From Lysobacterales bacterium (GTDB lineage: Bacteria; Pseudomonadota; Gammaproteobacteria; Xanthomonadales; SZUA-38): a DNA stretch of 64,000 nt. Under the pieces are notes generated by a model. It saw only the letters and a program-made list of their open reading frames with translations. It was not told where the DNA came from and ran no database searches. Location: NCBI GenBank assembly GCA_030065125.1, contig JASJDM010000024.1, forward strand, positions 1 through 64,000. The letters run 5' to 3'. Below, piece after piece: positions 54,517 to 63,434 of the stretch. How positions within the stretch are numbered: position 1 is the first letter of the stretch; each line of letters begins with the position of its first letter. The position numbers were made by a program, and so were the translations under genes.

Positions 54517-55763
54517 GCCAACCCCAGATCATGCCGGCAGACAACCGGCTGGACGTTGCCCGCCTGCGCCGGGATTTTCCGGCACTGAGTCGGAAAGTCC
54601 ACGGTAAGCCCCTGGTTTACTTTGATAATGCCGCCACGGCCCAGCGGCCGCGGGCGATGATCGAGGCGACCCGTCGGTACTACGAGGAATACAACGCCAA
54701 TATTCACCGGGGGGTCCACACCCTGGCCGAGGAAGCCACTGAGGCCTACGAATCGGCCCGGGCCAGCATTCGACGCCTGATGAACATCAGTGACCCGGGA
54801 GAATTGATTTTCCTGCGCGGGGTGACGGAGGCGGTTAACCTGGTGAGCCAGGCTTACGTGCGGCCCCGGGTGGGGCCGGGCGACCAGATCCTGATCTCCC
54901 ACATGGAGCACCACTCCAACATCGTGCCCTGGCAGTTGATTCGAGAGCAGACCGGGGCGGAACTGGTGGTTGCCCCCATCAACCAGCGCGGAGAGCTGAT
55001 CTGGGAAGAGTTCGAGCGTCTGCTGAATCCCCGGGTCAAGCTGGTGGGCATGGTGCACATTTCCAACGCCCTGGGCACCGTCAATCCCATCAAGCGGGTG
55101 GTCCAGGCCGCCCATGCCCTGGACATCCCGGTGCTGGTGGACGGCGCTCAGGCCATGCCCCACATGCCGGTGGACGTGCAAGACCTGGGCTGCGATTTTT
55201 ACTGCGTCTCCGGCCAGAAAATGTTCGGTCCGACCGGTGCCGGTGTGCTGTATGGCCGCCGGGAAATCCTGGAAACCATGCAGCCGTACCACGGCGGCGG
55301 CGAGATGATCAAACACGTCACCTTCGAGGAGACCATCTACAACGACCTGCCGGCCCGGTTCGAGGCGGGGACGCCGAATATCGCCGGCGGCATTGGCCTG
55401 GGCGCTACCGCCGAGTACCTGATGTCCATTGGCATGGACCGGATCGAAGCCTATGAACGGGAACTGCTGGAGTACGCCACAGAGGCGGTCAGCGCAATTC
55501 CCGGTTTCCGCATCATCGGGACGGCCGAAAACAAGGCCGGCGTGATTTCTTTTACCCTCGAGGGTGTGCATCCCCACGACCTGGGGACCATTATCGACCA
55601 CGAGGGCGTGGCCATCCGAACCGGCCATCACTGTGCCATGCCCGTGATGCAGTTCTTCGGCGTTCCGGCAACGGCCCGGGCCTCCCTGGCGTTCTACAAC
55701 ACACGGGAAGAAGTGGATCATTTTGTTGAGGCAGTGCAGCGCGCCCGTAAAATGCTGCTGTGA
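54513..55763 (+). CDS. sufS: Cysteine desulfurase SufS
   Basis: A 416-residue class II PLP cysteine desulfurase that supplies persulfide sulfur. Lys236 (YCVSGQKMFGPTG) forms the Schiff base; Cys374 in RTGHHCAMPVMQ is the persulfide cysteine. The first 90 residues follow the SufS pattern (LVYFDNAATAQRPRAMIEA). SufS enzymes need an activator, SufE or SufU; the only candidate here is the next gene, which lacks two key cysteines. Confidence 0.95.
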   Translation: MSQPQIMPADNRLDVARLRRDFPALSRKVHGKPLVYFDNAATAQRPRAMIEATRRYYEEYNANIHRGVHTLAEEATEAYESARASIRRLMNISDPGELIFLRGVTEAVNLVSQAYVRPRVGPGDQILISHMEHHSNIVPWQLIREQTGAELVVAPINQRGELIWEEFERLLNPRVKLVGMVHISNALGTVNPIKRVVQAAHALDIPVLVDGAQAMPHMPVDVQDLGCDFYCVSGQKMFGPTGAGVLYGRREILETMQPYHGGGEMIKHVTFEETIYNDLPARFEAGTPNIAGGIGLGATAEYLMSIGMDRIEAYERELLEYATEAVSAIPGFRIIGTAENKAGVISFTLEGVHPHDLGTIIDHEGVAIRTGHHCAMPVMQFFGVPATARASLAFYNTREEVDHFVEAVQRARKMLL

Positions 55764-55781
55764 CCATTCCCAGGAAAGCCC

Positions 55782-56228
55782 GTGTCCATCCAGGACCTCT
55801 ACCGCGCGGCGGTGATTGACCACAACCGTGATCCCCGCAATTTTGAAGAGATGGCTGACGCGACCCACCGGTCGCGCGGCCTCAATGCCCTTTGCGGAGA
55901 CGATATCCGCGTTTACCTGCGGGTGAGCGGCGAGCGCATCGAGCGGGTTTCTTTCATCGGCCAGGCCAGCGCTATCACCATGGCATCCGCCTCCATGATG
56001 ACCGAACGGGTGGCATCCATGACCACGGCCGAAGCCCGCGAGATGCACCAGGAACTGAAGACGCTGCTGACTGGAGACCGCGTGCCCGACAGCGCGCGGC
56101 AACGGCTGGGCGATCTGGCCGCACTGGAAGGCGTTCGCCAGTACCCGTCCCGGATCAAGTCCGCCACTTTGCCCTGGCAGACCCTGGTTGCTGCCCTGGA
56201 CGGCGACGACGTCGCCTCCACCGAGTGA
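55782..56228 (+). CDS. sufU: SufU-like protein lacking two of three conserved cysteines
   Basis: A 148-residue IscU/SufU-fold protein beginning IQDLYRAAVIDHNRDPRNF. SufU normally binds zinc through Cys41, Asp43, Cys66 and Cys128 (Bacillus numbering) and accepts sulfur from SufS. Here Cys38 and Asp40 are kept (NALCGDD), but the second site reads GQASAIT (Ser63, codon 55968-55970) and the third RIKSATLPW (Ser127, codon 56160-56162). Surrounding sequence is well conserved, so this looks like a specific loss rather than decay. It may activate SufS without zinc or act as a passive partner. GTG start after AGGAAAG; 18 bp from sufS. Confidence 0.85.
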   Translation: MSIQDLYRAAVIDHNRDPRNFEEMADATHRSRGLNALCGDDIRVYLRVSGERIERVSFIGQASAITMASASMMTERVASMTTAEAREMHQELKTLLTGDRVPDSARQRLGDLAALEGVRQYPSRIKSATLPWQTLVAALDGDDVASTE

Positions 56229-56232
56229 GCCG

Positions 56233-57612
56233 GTGGAACCGGTAACGCCTGTTCGCACCTTTGCTCTGCTGGCCGGCCCGGTGCTTGCGGTGCTGCTGGG
56301 CCTGTGGGTCGGGTCTGCCGCCTCCCCGGCGGCCGGATGGACCGCCGGCATCACCCTGCTGTGCGCGGTGTGGTGGATATTCGAGCCGGTCCCGATTCCG
56401 GTGACCTCCCTGATACCGCTGGCGGCCTTTCCCATGGCGGGCATCCTGACGCCGGCCCAGGTTGGTGACTCCTACGGCAACCAGCTGATCCTGCTGCTCC
56501 TGGGCGGTTTTATCCTGTCCCGGGCCATGGAGCAAAGTGGTGCTCACCGGCGACTGGCCCTGAACATGGTGGGGCTGTTCGGCGGCAGTGGCGGTCGCCC
56601 CCTGGTGTTCGGTTTCATGCTGGCATCGGCGGTGCTGAGCATGTGGATTTCCAACACCGCCACCACCCTTATGCTGCTCCCCATCGTGCTGGCGGTGCTG
56701 GAGAAGTCCAACGATCCGCTGCTGCGTCGGGCTCTGCTGCTGGGTGTCGCCTATGCCGCCAGTGTGGGCGGTATCGGCACCCCCATCGGTACCCCGCCCA
56801 ACCTGATCTTCATGGAGGTTTATGGAGAAACCACGGGTAATCAGCCGACCTTCCTGGAATGGATGGCCATGGGGTTGCCGGTGGTCGTGATCCTGGTGCC
56901 GGTGCTGGGCCTTTGGCTGACGCGCCGGCTGGGCCGGGCAGAGTCCCTGGAACTGCCCGAGGTCGGGCACTGGCGGCCCGAGGAAGTCCGAACCCTGGTG
57001 GTATTCGGCTGTACGGCCCTGGCCTGGATGACCCTGCGCGAGCCCTTCGGTGGCTGGAGCCAGCTGCTGGGCGTGCCCGCCGCAAGCAACGCCAGCGTCG
57101 CGTTGCTGGCGGTGGTGGTCATGTTCCTGGTGCCTAACGGCCGGGGAGGGCGGCTGCTCACCTGGGACAAGGCCGTGACCATACCCTGGGGCGCCTTGAT
57201 TCTTTTTGGCGGCGGCATCGCCATCGCCAAGGCATTCGTCGCTTCCGGTCTGAGCGAGATCCTGGGAAACCAGATGGTTGTTCTGCAGCAGTTCCACCCG
57301 CTGGTGCTGACGCTGCTGCTGTGCCTTTCGGTGACCTTCCTGACCGAGATTACCAGCAACACCGCCACTACGGCGCTGCTGATGCCGATACTGGCCGCGG
57401 CGGGCACTGCTGCCGGCATCGATCCCATACTGCTCATGGTGCCTGCTGCCATGACCGCCAGCTGCGCGTTCATGCTGCCGGTGGCCACCGCCCCCAATGC
57501 CGTGGTGTTTTCCAGCAACCAGGTCACCATCAGGGAGATGGCCCGGGAAGGTTTTGTGTTGAACCTGCTGGGAGTGACGGTGGTGGCGGTGGTGTGTTAC
57601 TTCACCCTCTGA
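56233..57612 (+). CDS. SLC13/DASS family anion symporter
   Basis: A 459-residue inner-membrane transporter of the divalent anion:sodium symporter family, with about eleven helices. Both substrate/sodium motifs are present: SNTATTLMLLPIVLAVL with IGTPPNLIFM in the first half, and TSNTATTALLMPILAAAG with LPVATAPNAVVFSS in the second. Dicarboxylates, citrate or sulfate are possible substrates; sulfate would suit a neighbouring sulfur-handling operon, but nothing proves it. GTG 56233 lies 4 bp after the sufU-like stop, so it may be read from the suf transcript. Confidence 0.88.
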   Translation: MEPVTPVRTFALLAGPVLAVLLGLWVGSAASPAAGWTAGITLLCAVWWIFEPVPIPVTSLIPLAAFPMAGILTPAQVGDSYGNQLILLLLGGFILSRAMEQSGAHRRLALNMVGLFGGSGGRPLVFGFMLASAVLSMWISNTATTLMLLPIVLAVLEKSNDPLLRRALLLGVAYAASVGGIGTPIGTPPNLIFMEVYGETTGNQPTFLEWMAMGLPVVVILVPVLGLWLTRRLGRAESLELPEVGHWRPEEVRTLVVFGCTALAWMTLREPFGGWSQLLGVPAASNASVALLAVVVMFLVPNGRGGRLLTWDKAVTIPWGALILFGGGIAIAKAFVASGLSEILGNQMVVLQQFHPLVLTLLLCLSVTFLTEITSNTATTALLMPILAAAGTAAGIDPILLMVPAAMTASCAFMLPVATAPNAVVFSSNQVTIREMAREGFVLNLLGVTVVAVVCYFTL

Positions 57613-57740
57613 TCCGTCAGGGCAGATTCTTACGCCGTTCCCGGCATTCTGGCCATTACCTCGGCGCCACCTGCCGGGTAGCCTCTGCATCACCGCCTGA
57701 TTGGGCGGGCATTTCAAACCACGGTGATAAGGAGGTCGCC

Positions 57741-58040
57741 ATGAAAATGAACAAGATTGTCTGCTTTGCCCTGCTGCTGATGCTGTATTCCATGCAGGCT
57801 ATGGCTGCGCAGCCCGTAAACATCAACAAGGCCAGTGCCCAGCAGATTGCCGAGTCGCTGGACGGTGTCGGACTGAGCAAGGCCCAGGCCATCGTCGAAT
57901 ACCGCAACCGGAACGGCTCGTTCAAGCACCCCGACGAGCTGGTCAACGTCAAGGGCATCGGTCTGAGTACCCTGGATAGGAATCGCGGTTTTATCCGTCT
58001 GACCGACTCCAAGGGCACGAAAGCCCAAAAGTCCAGCTGA
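57741..58040 (+). CDS. Helix-hairpin-helix exported protein, ComEA-like
   Basis: A 99-residue protein with a signal peptide (MNKIVCFALLLMLYSMQAMAA) and one ComEA helix-hairpin-helix domain (VNINKASAQQIAESLDGVG, then VKGIGLSTLDRNRGFI). Such small exported proteins bind DNA in the periplasm during natural transformation, although many copies have no proven role. ATG 57741 is set by a perfect AAGGAGGT ribosome site. In the gap before it, CCGCC-TGATTG-GGCGG (57693-57708) could be a weak terminator for the transporter gene. Confidence 0.88.
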   Translation: MKMNKIVCFALLLMLYSMQAMAAQPVNINKASAQQIAESLDGVGLSKAQAIVEYRNRNGSFKHPDELVNVKGIGLSTLDRNRGFIRLTDSKGTKAQKSS

Positions 58041-58052
58041 TCCAAGGTGCGC

Positions 58053-58082
58053 GCGGGCGGCCATCGGTGATGTGCCGCCCGC
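58053..58082. other. 9-bp hairpin after the comEA-like gene
   Basis: GCGGGCGGC (58053-58061) pairs perfectly with GCCGCCCGC (58074-58082) across a 12-base loop, 13 bp after the stop codon. There is no T-tract, so it is not a classical intrinsic terminator; it could slow polymerase or protect the mRNA 3' end. Confidence 0.4.
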
Positions 58083-58114
58083 CGTACCGGCGAACATTTG
58101 GACGGCTATGGGTT

Positions 58115-58148
58115 TATAATCCCGCGCTTTTGCTGCGGAGCACGCTCC
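58115..58148 (+). promoter_or_regulatory. Promoter -10 box and masked ribosome site for the methyltransferase gene
   Basis: TATAAT (58115-58120) is a consensus -10 box; the -35 is poor. The likely Shine-Dalgarno GGAG (58137-58140) lies 9 nt before the TTG start and can pair with CTCC (58145-58148) across CACG, a small hairpin that would hide it. Confidence 0.45.
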
Positions 58149-58149
58149 C

Positions 58150-59097
58150 TTGGACTTTGAAAGCTACAGTAGTTTCTGGAACCAGCAGGCCTCCACCGAC
58201 GAAGGCGCACTGGCGGCCGTTGACGGCAGCGCCAGTGAAGAGATCGTGCGACTCACCGGTGGCTGGACCGCGGACCAGGTGAGACTTGCCCTGGCCCTGG
58301 ACGGGCGGCAGCGGGTCCTGGAACTGGGTTGCGGCGTGGGCCGAATTGGCCGGGAACTGGCCGGGGACTGCCGGTCCTGGGTGGGCACGGATATATCCGC
58401 CAACATGCTGGAGGTGGCCCGGGAGCGTCTGGCAGACCTGGACAACGTCAGCTTTCAGCCCCTGCACCGAACCAGTCTGGACATGTTCGAGTCCGCCAGT
58501 TTCGACCGGGTCTATACGGTGGCGGTTTTGTGCCATATGGACAAGGAGGACCTGTTTCTCTACCTGCAGGAACTGCGTCGCCTGTTGAACGAGGACGGCA
58601 TTGCTTACCTGGAGACCTGGAACCTGGCTCATCCCATGGGGTGGAAGCGCTGGCAGTTTGAGGTCAACAACTGGAAACGCTCAGACCAGAGCCAGCGAAA
58701 GAACGTCGCCCGCAACCAGTTCTGCACGCCGGATGAATTCGAACTGTATGTCCGCGAGGCCGGATTTCAGGTGGTTCGCAGCTGGGCCGACAGCCCGTGG
58801 ATCCAGGTGATAGCGGTTCCGGCCGGAGCCGGATCGCAGGTGGCGGCGCAGCAGGAACGGATCGACCCGGTGTCGCAACGGATCGCCTATTCCCGGCAGT
58901 GGGGCGAGCTGTTTGGGCAGTTGCTGGACGTCATTTACGGGCTGCGGGCACCGGGTGACCTTTTGGCGGCGCTGGACCAGATGCCGGCCCACGAGGAGGT
59001 TGCGCTTTACCGCGCCTACCTGGTGGCTCTGTGGCGACAGGGACAGGCCCACTGGGGAGCGTTGCCGCCGGAAGTCGAAGCGGAAGTCAGCGGCTGA
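58150..59097 (+). CDS. Class I SAM-dependent methyltransferase
   Basis: A 315-residue protein with a Rossmann methyltransferase domain at about 40-190: motif I is VLELGCGVGRIGREL, then WVGTDISANMLEVAR and FDRVYTVAVLCHMD. The C-terminal 100 residues are helical and unassigned. Substrate is unknown; the domain type is common among sugar, lipid and small-molecule methyltransferases. It starts with TTG 58150 and converges with the Wzt-like gene, overlapping it by 11 bp. That neighbour could hint at surface polysaccharide modification, but this is speculative. Confidence 0.8.
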   Translation: MDFESYSSFWNQQASTDEGALAAVDGSASEEIVRLTGGWTADQVRLALALDGRQRVLELGCGVGRIGRELAGDCRSWVGTDISANMLEVARERLADLDNVSFQPLHRTSLDMFESASFDRVYTVAVLCHMDKEDLFLYLQELRRLLNEDGIAYLETWNLAHPMGWKRWQFEVNNWKRSDQSQRKNVARNQFCTPDEFELYVREAGFQVVRSWADSPWIQVIAVPAGAGSQVAAQQERIDPVSQRIAYSRQWGELFGQLLDVIYGLRAPGDLLAALDQMPAHEEVALYRAYLVALWRQGQAHWGALPPEVEAEVSG

Positions 59098-60241
59098 GGG
59101 GGTCAGACCCCGCCGCGCGCAAGAACCCTGCGCCGTCAGCAGATCCAGGAATGCTGAACTCCCGGATGACGGTGTCGAACAGGCGTAACCCTTCGGGATC
59201 CATGGCGTGCCCGGTGGCGCGGTAGTTTCCCGGTTTCAACGGCGAAAGGTCGAGCGTCAGCTGGTAGGCGAATCGGCGAGGTCCAAGTCGCCGGGGGCTG
59301 GCGCCGTCCATTTCAGAAGTGACGCCGAACACCGGGGTGCCGTGCTGATCCTTGATGCCCAGGGCGACGACCGGTTCCCGGTCATCCGGGGAATGCAGCC
59401 GGGCACGAATGGTCAGCCGGTTTGTGCTGGACTCGAAGCCAACGGTCATTTCCCTGATGCGGTACAGGCCGCCGCCGGGGTCGGGCGCCGTTGATTCCGT
59501 GGCCTTGCGTTCGTGGTATTCCAGGTACCGATCAACCACGTCGTCTGCCGGACCCTGGGCCTCAACCCGGCCGTCCTTGAGCCAGTAGACGCGCCGGCAA
59601 AGACGCCTGACCTGGTCCATGCCGTGGGAAACCAGCAGCATTGTGCCCCCCTGGTCGATGTATTGATCGACCCAGCGCATGCATTTCCGCTGGAAAGATT
59701 CGTCACCTACGGCCAAAACTTCGTCGGTAATCAACAGGTCCGGTTCCATGGCGGTGGCCAGGGCAAAGCCCAGGCGAATGGTCATGCCGGATGAATAGTT
59801 CTTTACGGGTTCGTGGATGAATTCGCCGATGTCGGCGAACGCCAGGATCTGATCGCGTTTGCGTCGAAGCTGCGATGCAGACAGGCCCATCAACGCCGCT
59901 GACAGTTCCAGGTTCTGCATGCCGGTGAATTCAGGATGGAAGCCCGCGCCCAGTTCCAGCAGCGCGGCTACTCTTCCGCGGGTCCTGATCGTGCCGCGGC
60001 TGGGTACCAGCACGCCGGCGAGCAGTTTGAGCAGGGTGGACTTACCGGCGCCGTTCTCTCCGATGAGTCCAACTGACTCTCCGGCGTGCACTTCCAGGTT
60101 GATGTCCTGCAGAACCGCCCGGGATGATGCCTCGTTCCAGGCGCGACGCAGCAGCAGCGGCGCCACCGCTGACAGCGGCAGCCGGGTTCCTCTCTGCAGG
60201 GGGAACCATTTCCAGGCCTGCTGGACGGATACCAGGGCCAT
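59087..60241 (-). CDS. ABC transporter ATP-binding protein, Wzt type with C-terminal carbohydrate-binding domain
   Basis: A 384-residue ABC ATPase of the polysaccharide/teichoic-acid export group. Walker A is GENGAGKSTLLKLL, with LLELGAGFHPEFTGMQNL, the signature NYSSGMTIRLGFALA and Walker B LLITDEVLAVGD. Residues about 255-384 form a Wzt_C-like beta-sandwich that in Wzt recognises the modified O-antigen end. The permease partner (Wzm) is not adjacent: EF-G2 lies upstream and a convergent methyltransferase downstream. An orphan exporter ATPase is possible, or the permease lies elsewhere. Confidence 0.88.
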   Translation of the reverse strand: MALVSVQQAWKWFPLQRGTRLPLSAVAPLLLRRAWNEASSRAVLQDINLEVHAGESVGLIGENGAGKSTLLKLLAGVLVPSRGTIRTRGRVAALLELGAGFHPEFTGMQNLELSAALMGLSASQLRRKRDQILAFADIGEFIHEPVKNYSSGMTIRLGFALATAMEPDLLITDEVLAVGDESFQRKCMRWVDQYIDQGGTMLLVSHGMDQVRRLCRRVYWLKDGRVEAQGPADDVVDRYLEYHERKATESTAPDPGGGLYRIREMTVGFESSTNRLTIRARLHSPDDREPVVALGIKDQHGTPVFGVTSEMDGASPRRLGPRRFAYQLTLDLSPLKPGNYRATGHAMDPEGLRLFDTVIREFSIPGSADGAGFLRAAGSDPLSR

Positions 60242-60265
60242 GGGGATTTGCCTGGGTTGGCCGGC

Positions 60266-62308
60266 CTATTCGTCGTCCTTGGGTTTGAATTCCGCCACCA
60301 GGCGCTGCTGCATCTGGGCAGGCACTGGTTCGTAGTGACTCAGCGACATGCTGTAGCGTCCCTGACCGCCGGTGACTGACTTGAGCTCGGTCTGAAAATC
60401 CGACAGCTCCGACAATGGCGCCAGAGCGTTGATCACCACCAGGCCGCCGGAGATGGAATCGGTTCCGGCTATGCGGGCGCGTTTTCCTGACAGGCTGCCC
60501 GCGATGTCCCCCATGTTGCTGTCCGGTGCCGTCACCGTGATGTCGACGATGGGCTCCAGGACCTGGGGGCTGGCTTTGGCCACTGCGTCCATGAATGCTT
60601 TCTTGCCGGCGATGACAAAGGCGATTTCCTTGGAATCCACCGGGTGGAACTTACCGTCGTACACCGTCACCTTGATGTCCTGCAGTGGGTATCCCGCGAC
60701 GGCGCCTTCGTCCAGCAGCTGGCGCACGCCTTTCTCAACCGCCGGAATCAGACTGGTTGGGATGGCGCCGCCTACGACCTTGTTCTCAAACTCGAATCCT
60801 TCGCCGCGGGCTTTGGGCGCAACACGCAGGAACACTTCGCCGAACTGGCCTGCACCACCGGTTTGCTTTTTGTGGCGGTAGTGGCCTTCGGCCGGCGCAT
60901 TGATGGTTTCCCGGTAGGCGATTCGTGGGGGTCGGGTATTGACCTCAACGTTGTAGCGCTGGTGCATTCGCTCCAGCATGATTCGCAAATGCAGATCACC
61001 CAGGCCACGGATGACGGTTTCGTTCAACTCTGCGCTGTGATCCACCTTGAAGCAGGGATCCTCCTCGACCAGCTTATGCAGCGAGGCGCCCAGCTTCTGT
61101 TCGTGTCCCCGGCTCTTGGGTGAAATGGCCAGGCCAAACATGGGCTGGGGAAAGTCCAGCGGTTTCAGGTGGTAGTTGTCTTCATCGTGGGAGTCGTGCA
61201 GCACCGCGTCATAGGAGATTTCCTCCACCTTGGCCACGGCGCAGATGTCGCCGGGAACGGCCTGTTCTATCTCCGAATGCTCTTTGCCCTGGAGCTTGAA
61301 CAGGTGGCTGACCTTGAACGGCTTGCGGCCGTCACCGATGTAAAGCTGTGAGTCCCGGGTTACCGTGCCCTGGTAGATACGAAAGACACTCAGCTTCCCC
61401 ACGAAGGGGTCGTTGGTGATCTTGAAGACGTGGGCCAGGACATGACCGCTGGCATCCAGAGAGGCGGTGACTGCCTCTGCGTCCTCTCCCTCACCCTTGA
61501 TGAACGGTGGCGGATTGCCCTCATGGGGGTTGGGCATCAGCTTGACGCACAGGTCCAGGAATTGTTTGATGCCGGCGCCGGTGCGGGAAGAGACAAAACA
61601 GATCGGTACCAGGTGACCTTCACGCAGAGCCTGTTCAAAGGCGTCGTGCAGCTGGTCGGGTTCCAGCTTGCCCTGTTCCAGATAGGTTTCCATCAGCTCT
61701 TCGTCCATCTCGACCACCTGGTCGGTAATCTCGGTGTGGGCCGCTTCCACGGTGAAGATGTCCGATTCACCCTCCAGGTTGAAGAACACGTCAACCACGT
61801 CGGAATGTTCATTGGTGGGCAGGTTGATGGGAAGGCACTCGTCGCCAAAGGTGCTGCGAATGTCGCGCACGAGCTGAGTAAGATCGATGCCGTCAGCATC
61901 AATCTTGTTGATCACGATGACCCGGCACAGTCCCCGCTCCCGAGCCCGTTCCATCATGCGGTGGGTGTTCAGTTCGATACCTGATTGGGCGTTGACCACG
62001 ATGGCAGCGGTCTCGACGGCACCGGTTGCGGCCAGGGTCGGGCCGCGAAAGTCAGGGTATCCCGGCGTGTCCAGCAGGTTGATATGGGTGTTCCTGTAGT
62101 CCAGGTGGGCGACAGCGCTGTCCAGGGAATGCTGATGCTCCTTTTCCATGGGATCGGAGTCACCAACCGTTGAGCCTCGTTCGACGGAACCGGCGGTATT
62201 GATCATTTTTGATTCGGCCAGCAGGGCTTCCATGAAGCTGGTCTTGCCTGCTGAGCTGTGTCCAACCAGCGCCAGGTTTCGAATGGCTTCGGTGGTGTAG
62301 TTGGGCAT
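60266..62308 (-). CDS. Elongation factor G-like protein (EF-G2 type)
   Basis: A 680-residue translational GTPase. G1 is GHSSAGKT, the G2/switch I region is shortened, G3 is DTPGYPDF, and G4 is NKIDADG. Domains II-V follow in EF-G order, with domain IV marked by HYRHKKQTGGAGQFGEV and domain V by KVTVYDGKFHPVDSKEIAF. Such paralogues of EF-G often lack translocase activity and may help recycling or stress survival. AGGAGAGGG precedes the ATG. The gene is on its own promoter and lies 24 bp before the ABC gene. Confidence 0.9.
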   Translation of the reverse strand: MPNYTTEAIRNLALVGHSSAGKTSFMEALLAESKMINTAGSVERGSTVGDSDPMEKEHQHSLDSAVAHLDYRNTHINLLDTPGYPDFRGPTLAATGAVETAAIVVNAQSGIELNTHRMMERARERGLCRVIVINKIDADGIDLTQLVRDIRSTFGDECLPINLPTNEHSDVVDVFFNLEGESDIFTVEAAHTEITDQVVEMDEELMETYLEQGKLEPDQLHDAFEQALREGHLVPICFVSSRTGAGIKQFLDLCVKLMPNPHEGNPPPFIKGEGEDAEAVTASLDASGHVLAHVFKITNDPFVGKLSVFRIYQGTVTRDSQLYIGDGRKPFKVSHLFKLQGKEHSEIEQAVPGDICAVAKVEEISYDAVLHDSHDEDNYHLKPLDFPQPMFGLAISPKSRGHEQKLGASLHKLVEEDPCFKVDHSAELNETVIRGLGDLHLRIMLERMHQRYNVEVNTRPPRIAYRETINAPAEGHYRHKKQTGGAGQFGEVFLRVAPKARGEGFEFENKVVGGAIPTSLIPAVEKGVRQLLDEGAVAGYPLQDIKVTVYDGKFHPVDSKEIAFVIAGKKAFMDAVAKASPQVLEPIVDITVTAPDSNMGDIAGSLSGKRARIAGTDSISGGLVVINALAPLSELSDFQTELKSVTGGQGRYSMSLSHYEPVPAQMQQRLVAEFKPKDDE

Positions 62309-62628
62309 CGGTGTTCCCTCTCCTGATTTCGTTGTTCTGGTGCGCCGGGTCGGCCGCGGTCAATCACCTGGACGTTTGGTGTTGTGATGAGGACCGGGGT
62401 GTGAGCGCCGGGCCTGCTAATCTTGCAGTTCACAAGGCTTAGGTCAAGCCGGATCTGGAATCCGCCGGGACCGCGCCGCCGGCGGTGCTCGGGCAGGCCC
62501 CGGATTATCCCGTTGCAGGAGGTCCAAACCCTGAATTTCATGTTCAGGATTGATTCAGATTCGCCGGCGTAAACTCGTTACCAAGGTTGGGATAAGTCCA
62601 CAACCGGACACAACAGGAGCGACCGGCG
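62309..62628. other. Divergent intergenic region between EF-G2 and glycine-zipper genes
   Basis: A 320-bp gap. On the minus strand TTGACC (62442-62447) and AAGATT (62419-62424), spacing 17, may be the EF-G2 promoter; the -10 is weak. Towards the plus-strand gene lies an inverted repeat CCTGAA (62530-62535) and TTCAGG (62543-62548); its arms recall the REP-like repeats at 10451 and 13029, but the flanks differ. The rest shows nothing recognisable. Confidence 0.4.
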
Positions 62629-63138
62629 ATGAAAGCAACACTGATTAAAATCACAGCAGCAGCACTCCTGGCGACGAGTGGCCTGGCCAGCGCGGACAGC
62701 CACATCGAGCAGGGGACCGTTATCAGCGCGATTCCGATCTACGAGACCGTCCGCGTGCCCACCGAGCGTGAGGTGTGCTGGGACGAGGAAGTTCGTTATC
62801 GCAAAGGACACAGCCCCACCGCGGCGCTGTTTGGCGGTGTGATCGGCGGCGCCATCGGTAACCAGTTTGGTGGCGGCAGTGGTAAAGACGCCCTGACCGT
62901 GGCGGGAGCTGTCCTGGGCGCCTCGGTGGCCAACGACGCCGCCCGCAAAAACGCGCGGCGGGAGTACAACCAGGTGGAAACCCGATGCCGCCTGGCCCAG
63001 GAGTACTACCAGGAAGAACGCATCACGGGATACCGGGTGCGCTATGAATACGACGGGCAGGTTTACACGACCCGTACCGATGTGGATCCGGGTCCGACCA
63101 TCGACCTGCGCGTTTCAGTAGTCCCCGTCTCCCGCTAG
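62629..63138 (+). CDS. Glycine-zipper 2TM domain outer-membrane-associated protein
   Basis: A 169-residue exported protein: signal peptide LIKITAAALLATSGLASA, then a domain with GVIGGAIGNQFGGGSGKDAL and AGAVLGASVAND, the paired glycine zippers of the 17-kDa surface antigen family. The C-terminal part (about 115-169) is Tyr/Arg-rich beta structure. Homologues are envelope proteins of unknown function. Its start lies 320 bp from the divergent EF-G2 gene, and an intrinsic terminator follows. Confidence 0.85.
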   Translation: MKATLIKITAAALLATSGLASADSHIEQGTVISAIPIYETVRVPTEREVCWDEEVRYRKGHSPTAALFGGVIGGAIGNQFGGGSGKDALTVAGAVLGASVANDAARKNARREYNQVETRCRLAQEYYQEERITGYRVRYEYDGQVYTTRTDVDPGPTIDLRVSVVPVSR

Positions 63139-63218
63139 GGCGCTCCTGATCAGAGCTCCCGGGCAGCCTGATCCGGCTGCCAGGTCGCAACTCCACCCTT
63201 TCCAGGGTTGACGGGTTC

Positions 63219-63253
63219 GCGGGCCACCTCCCCCGGGTGGCCCGCATTTTTTT
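63219..63253 (+). terminator. Rho-independent terminator after the glycine-zipper gene
   Basis: GCGGGCCACC (63219-63228) and GGTGGCCCGC (63236-63245) form a perfect 10-bp GC-rich stem with a 7-base loop, followed within two bases by seven T residues (63247-63253). This is the only classical intrinsic terminator I found in the window. The remaining 180 bp before the aspartate kinase gene has no clear feature. Confidence 0.9.
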
Positions 63254-63434
63254 GTTTCTTTCGACCTGCCATTCTGCCGCGGACCGGCTTGCCGGGCAGG
63301 GTGCCTGTGTCCGGCAGCATGGGCCTGTATCCCGGGCTGGGAAATTGTCAGCCACAGGCCACAAAATCGTCATTGCACAGCCCAGACGCATCCGGTAGCG
63401 TTGCCCGTTTGAATTGCCAGCCGTGGCCAGGACC

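Noticed and set aside
54483..56444. A 653-codon open frame on the minus strand across sufS, the sufU-like gene and the transporter
   Set aside because: It crosses three well-supported genes and gives a His/Gly-rich translation without motifs. It is a composition effect.
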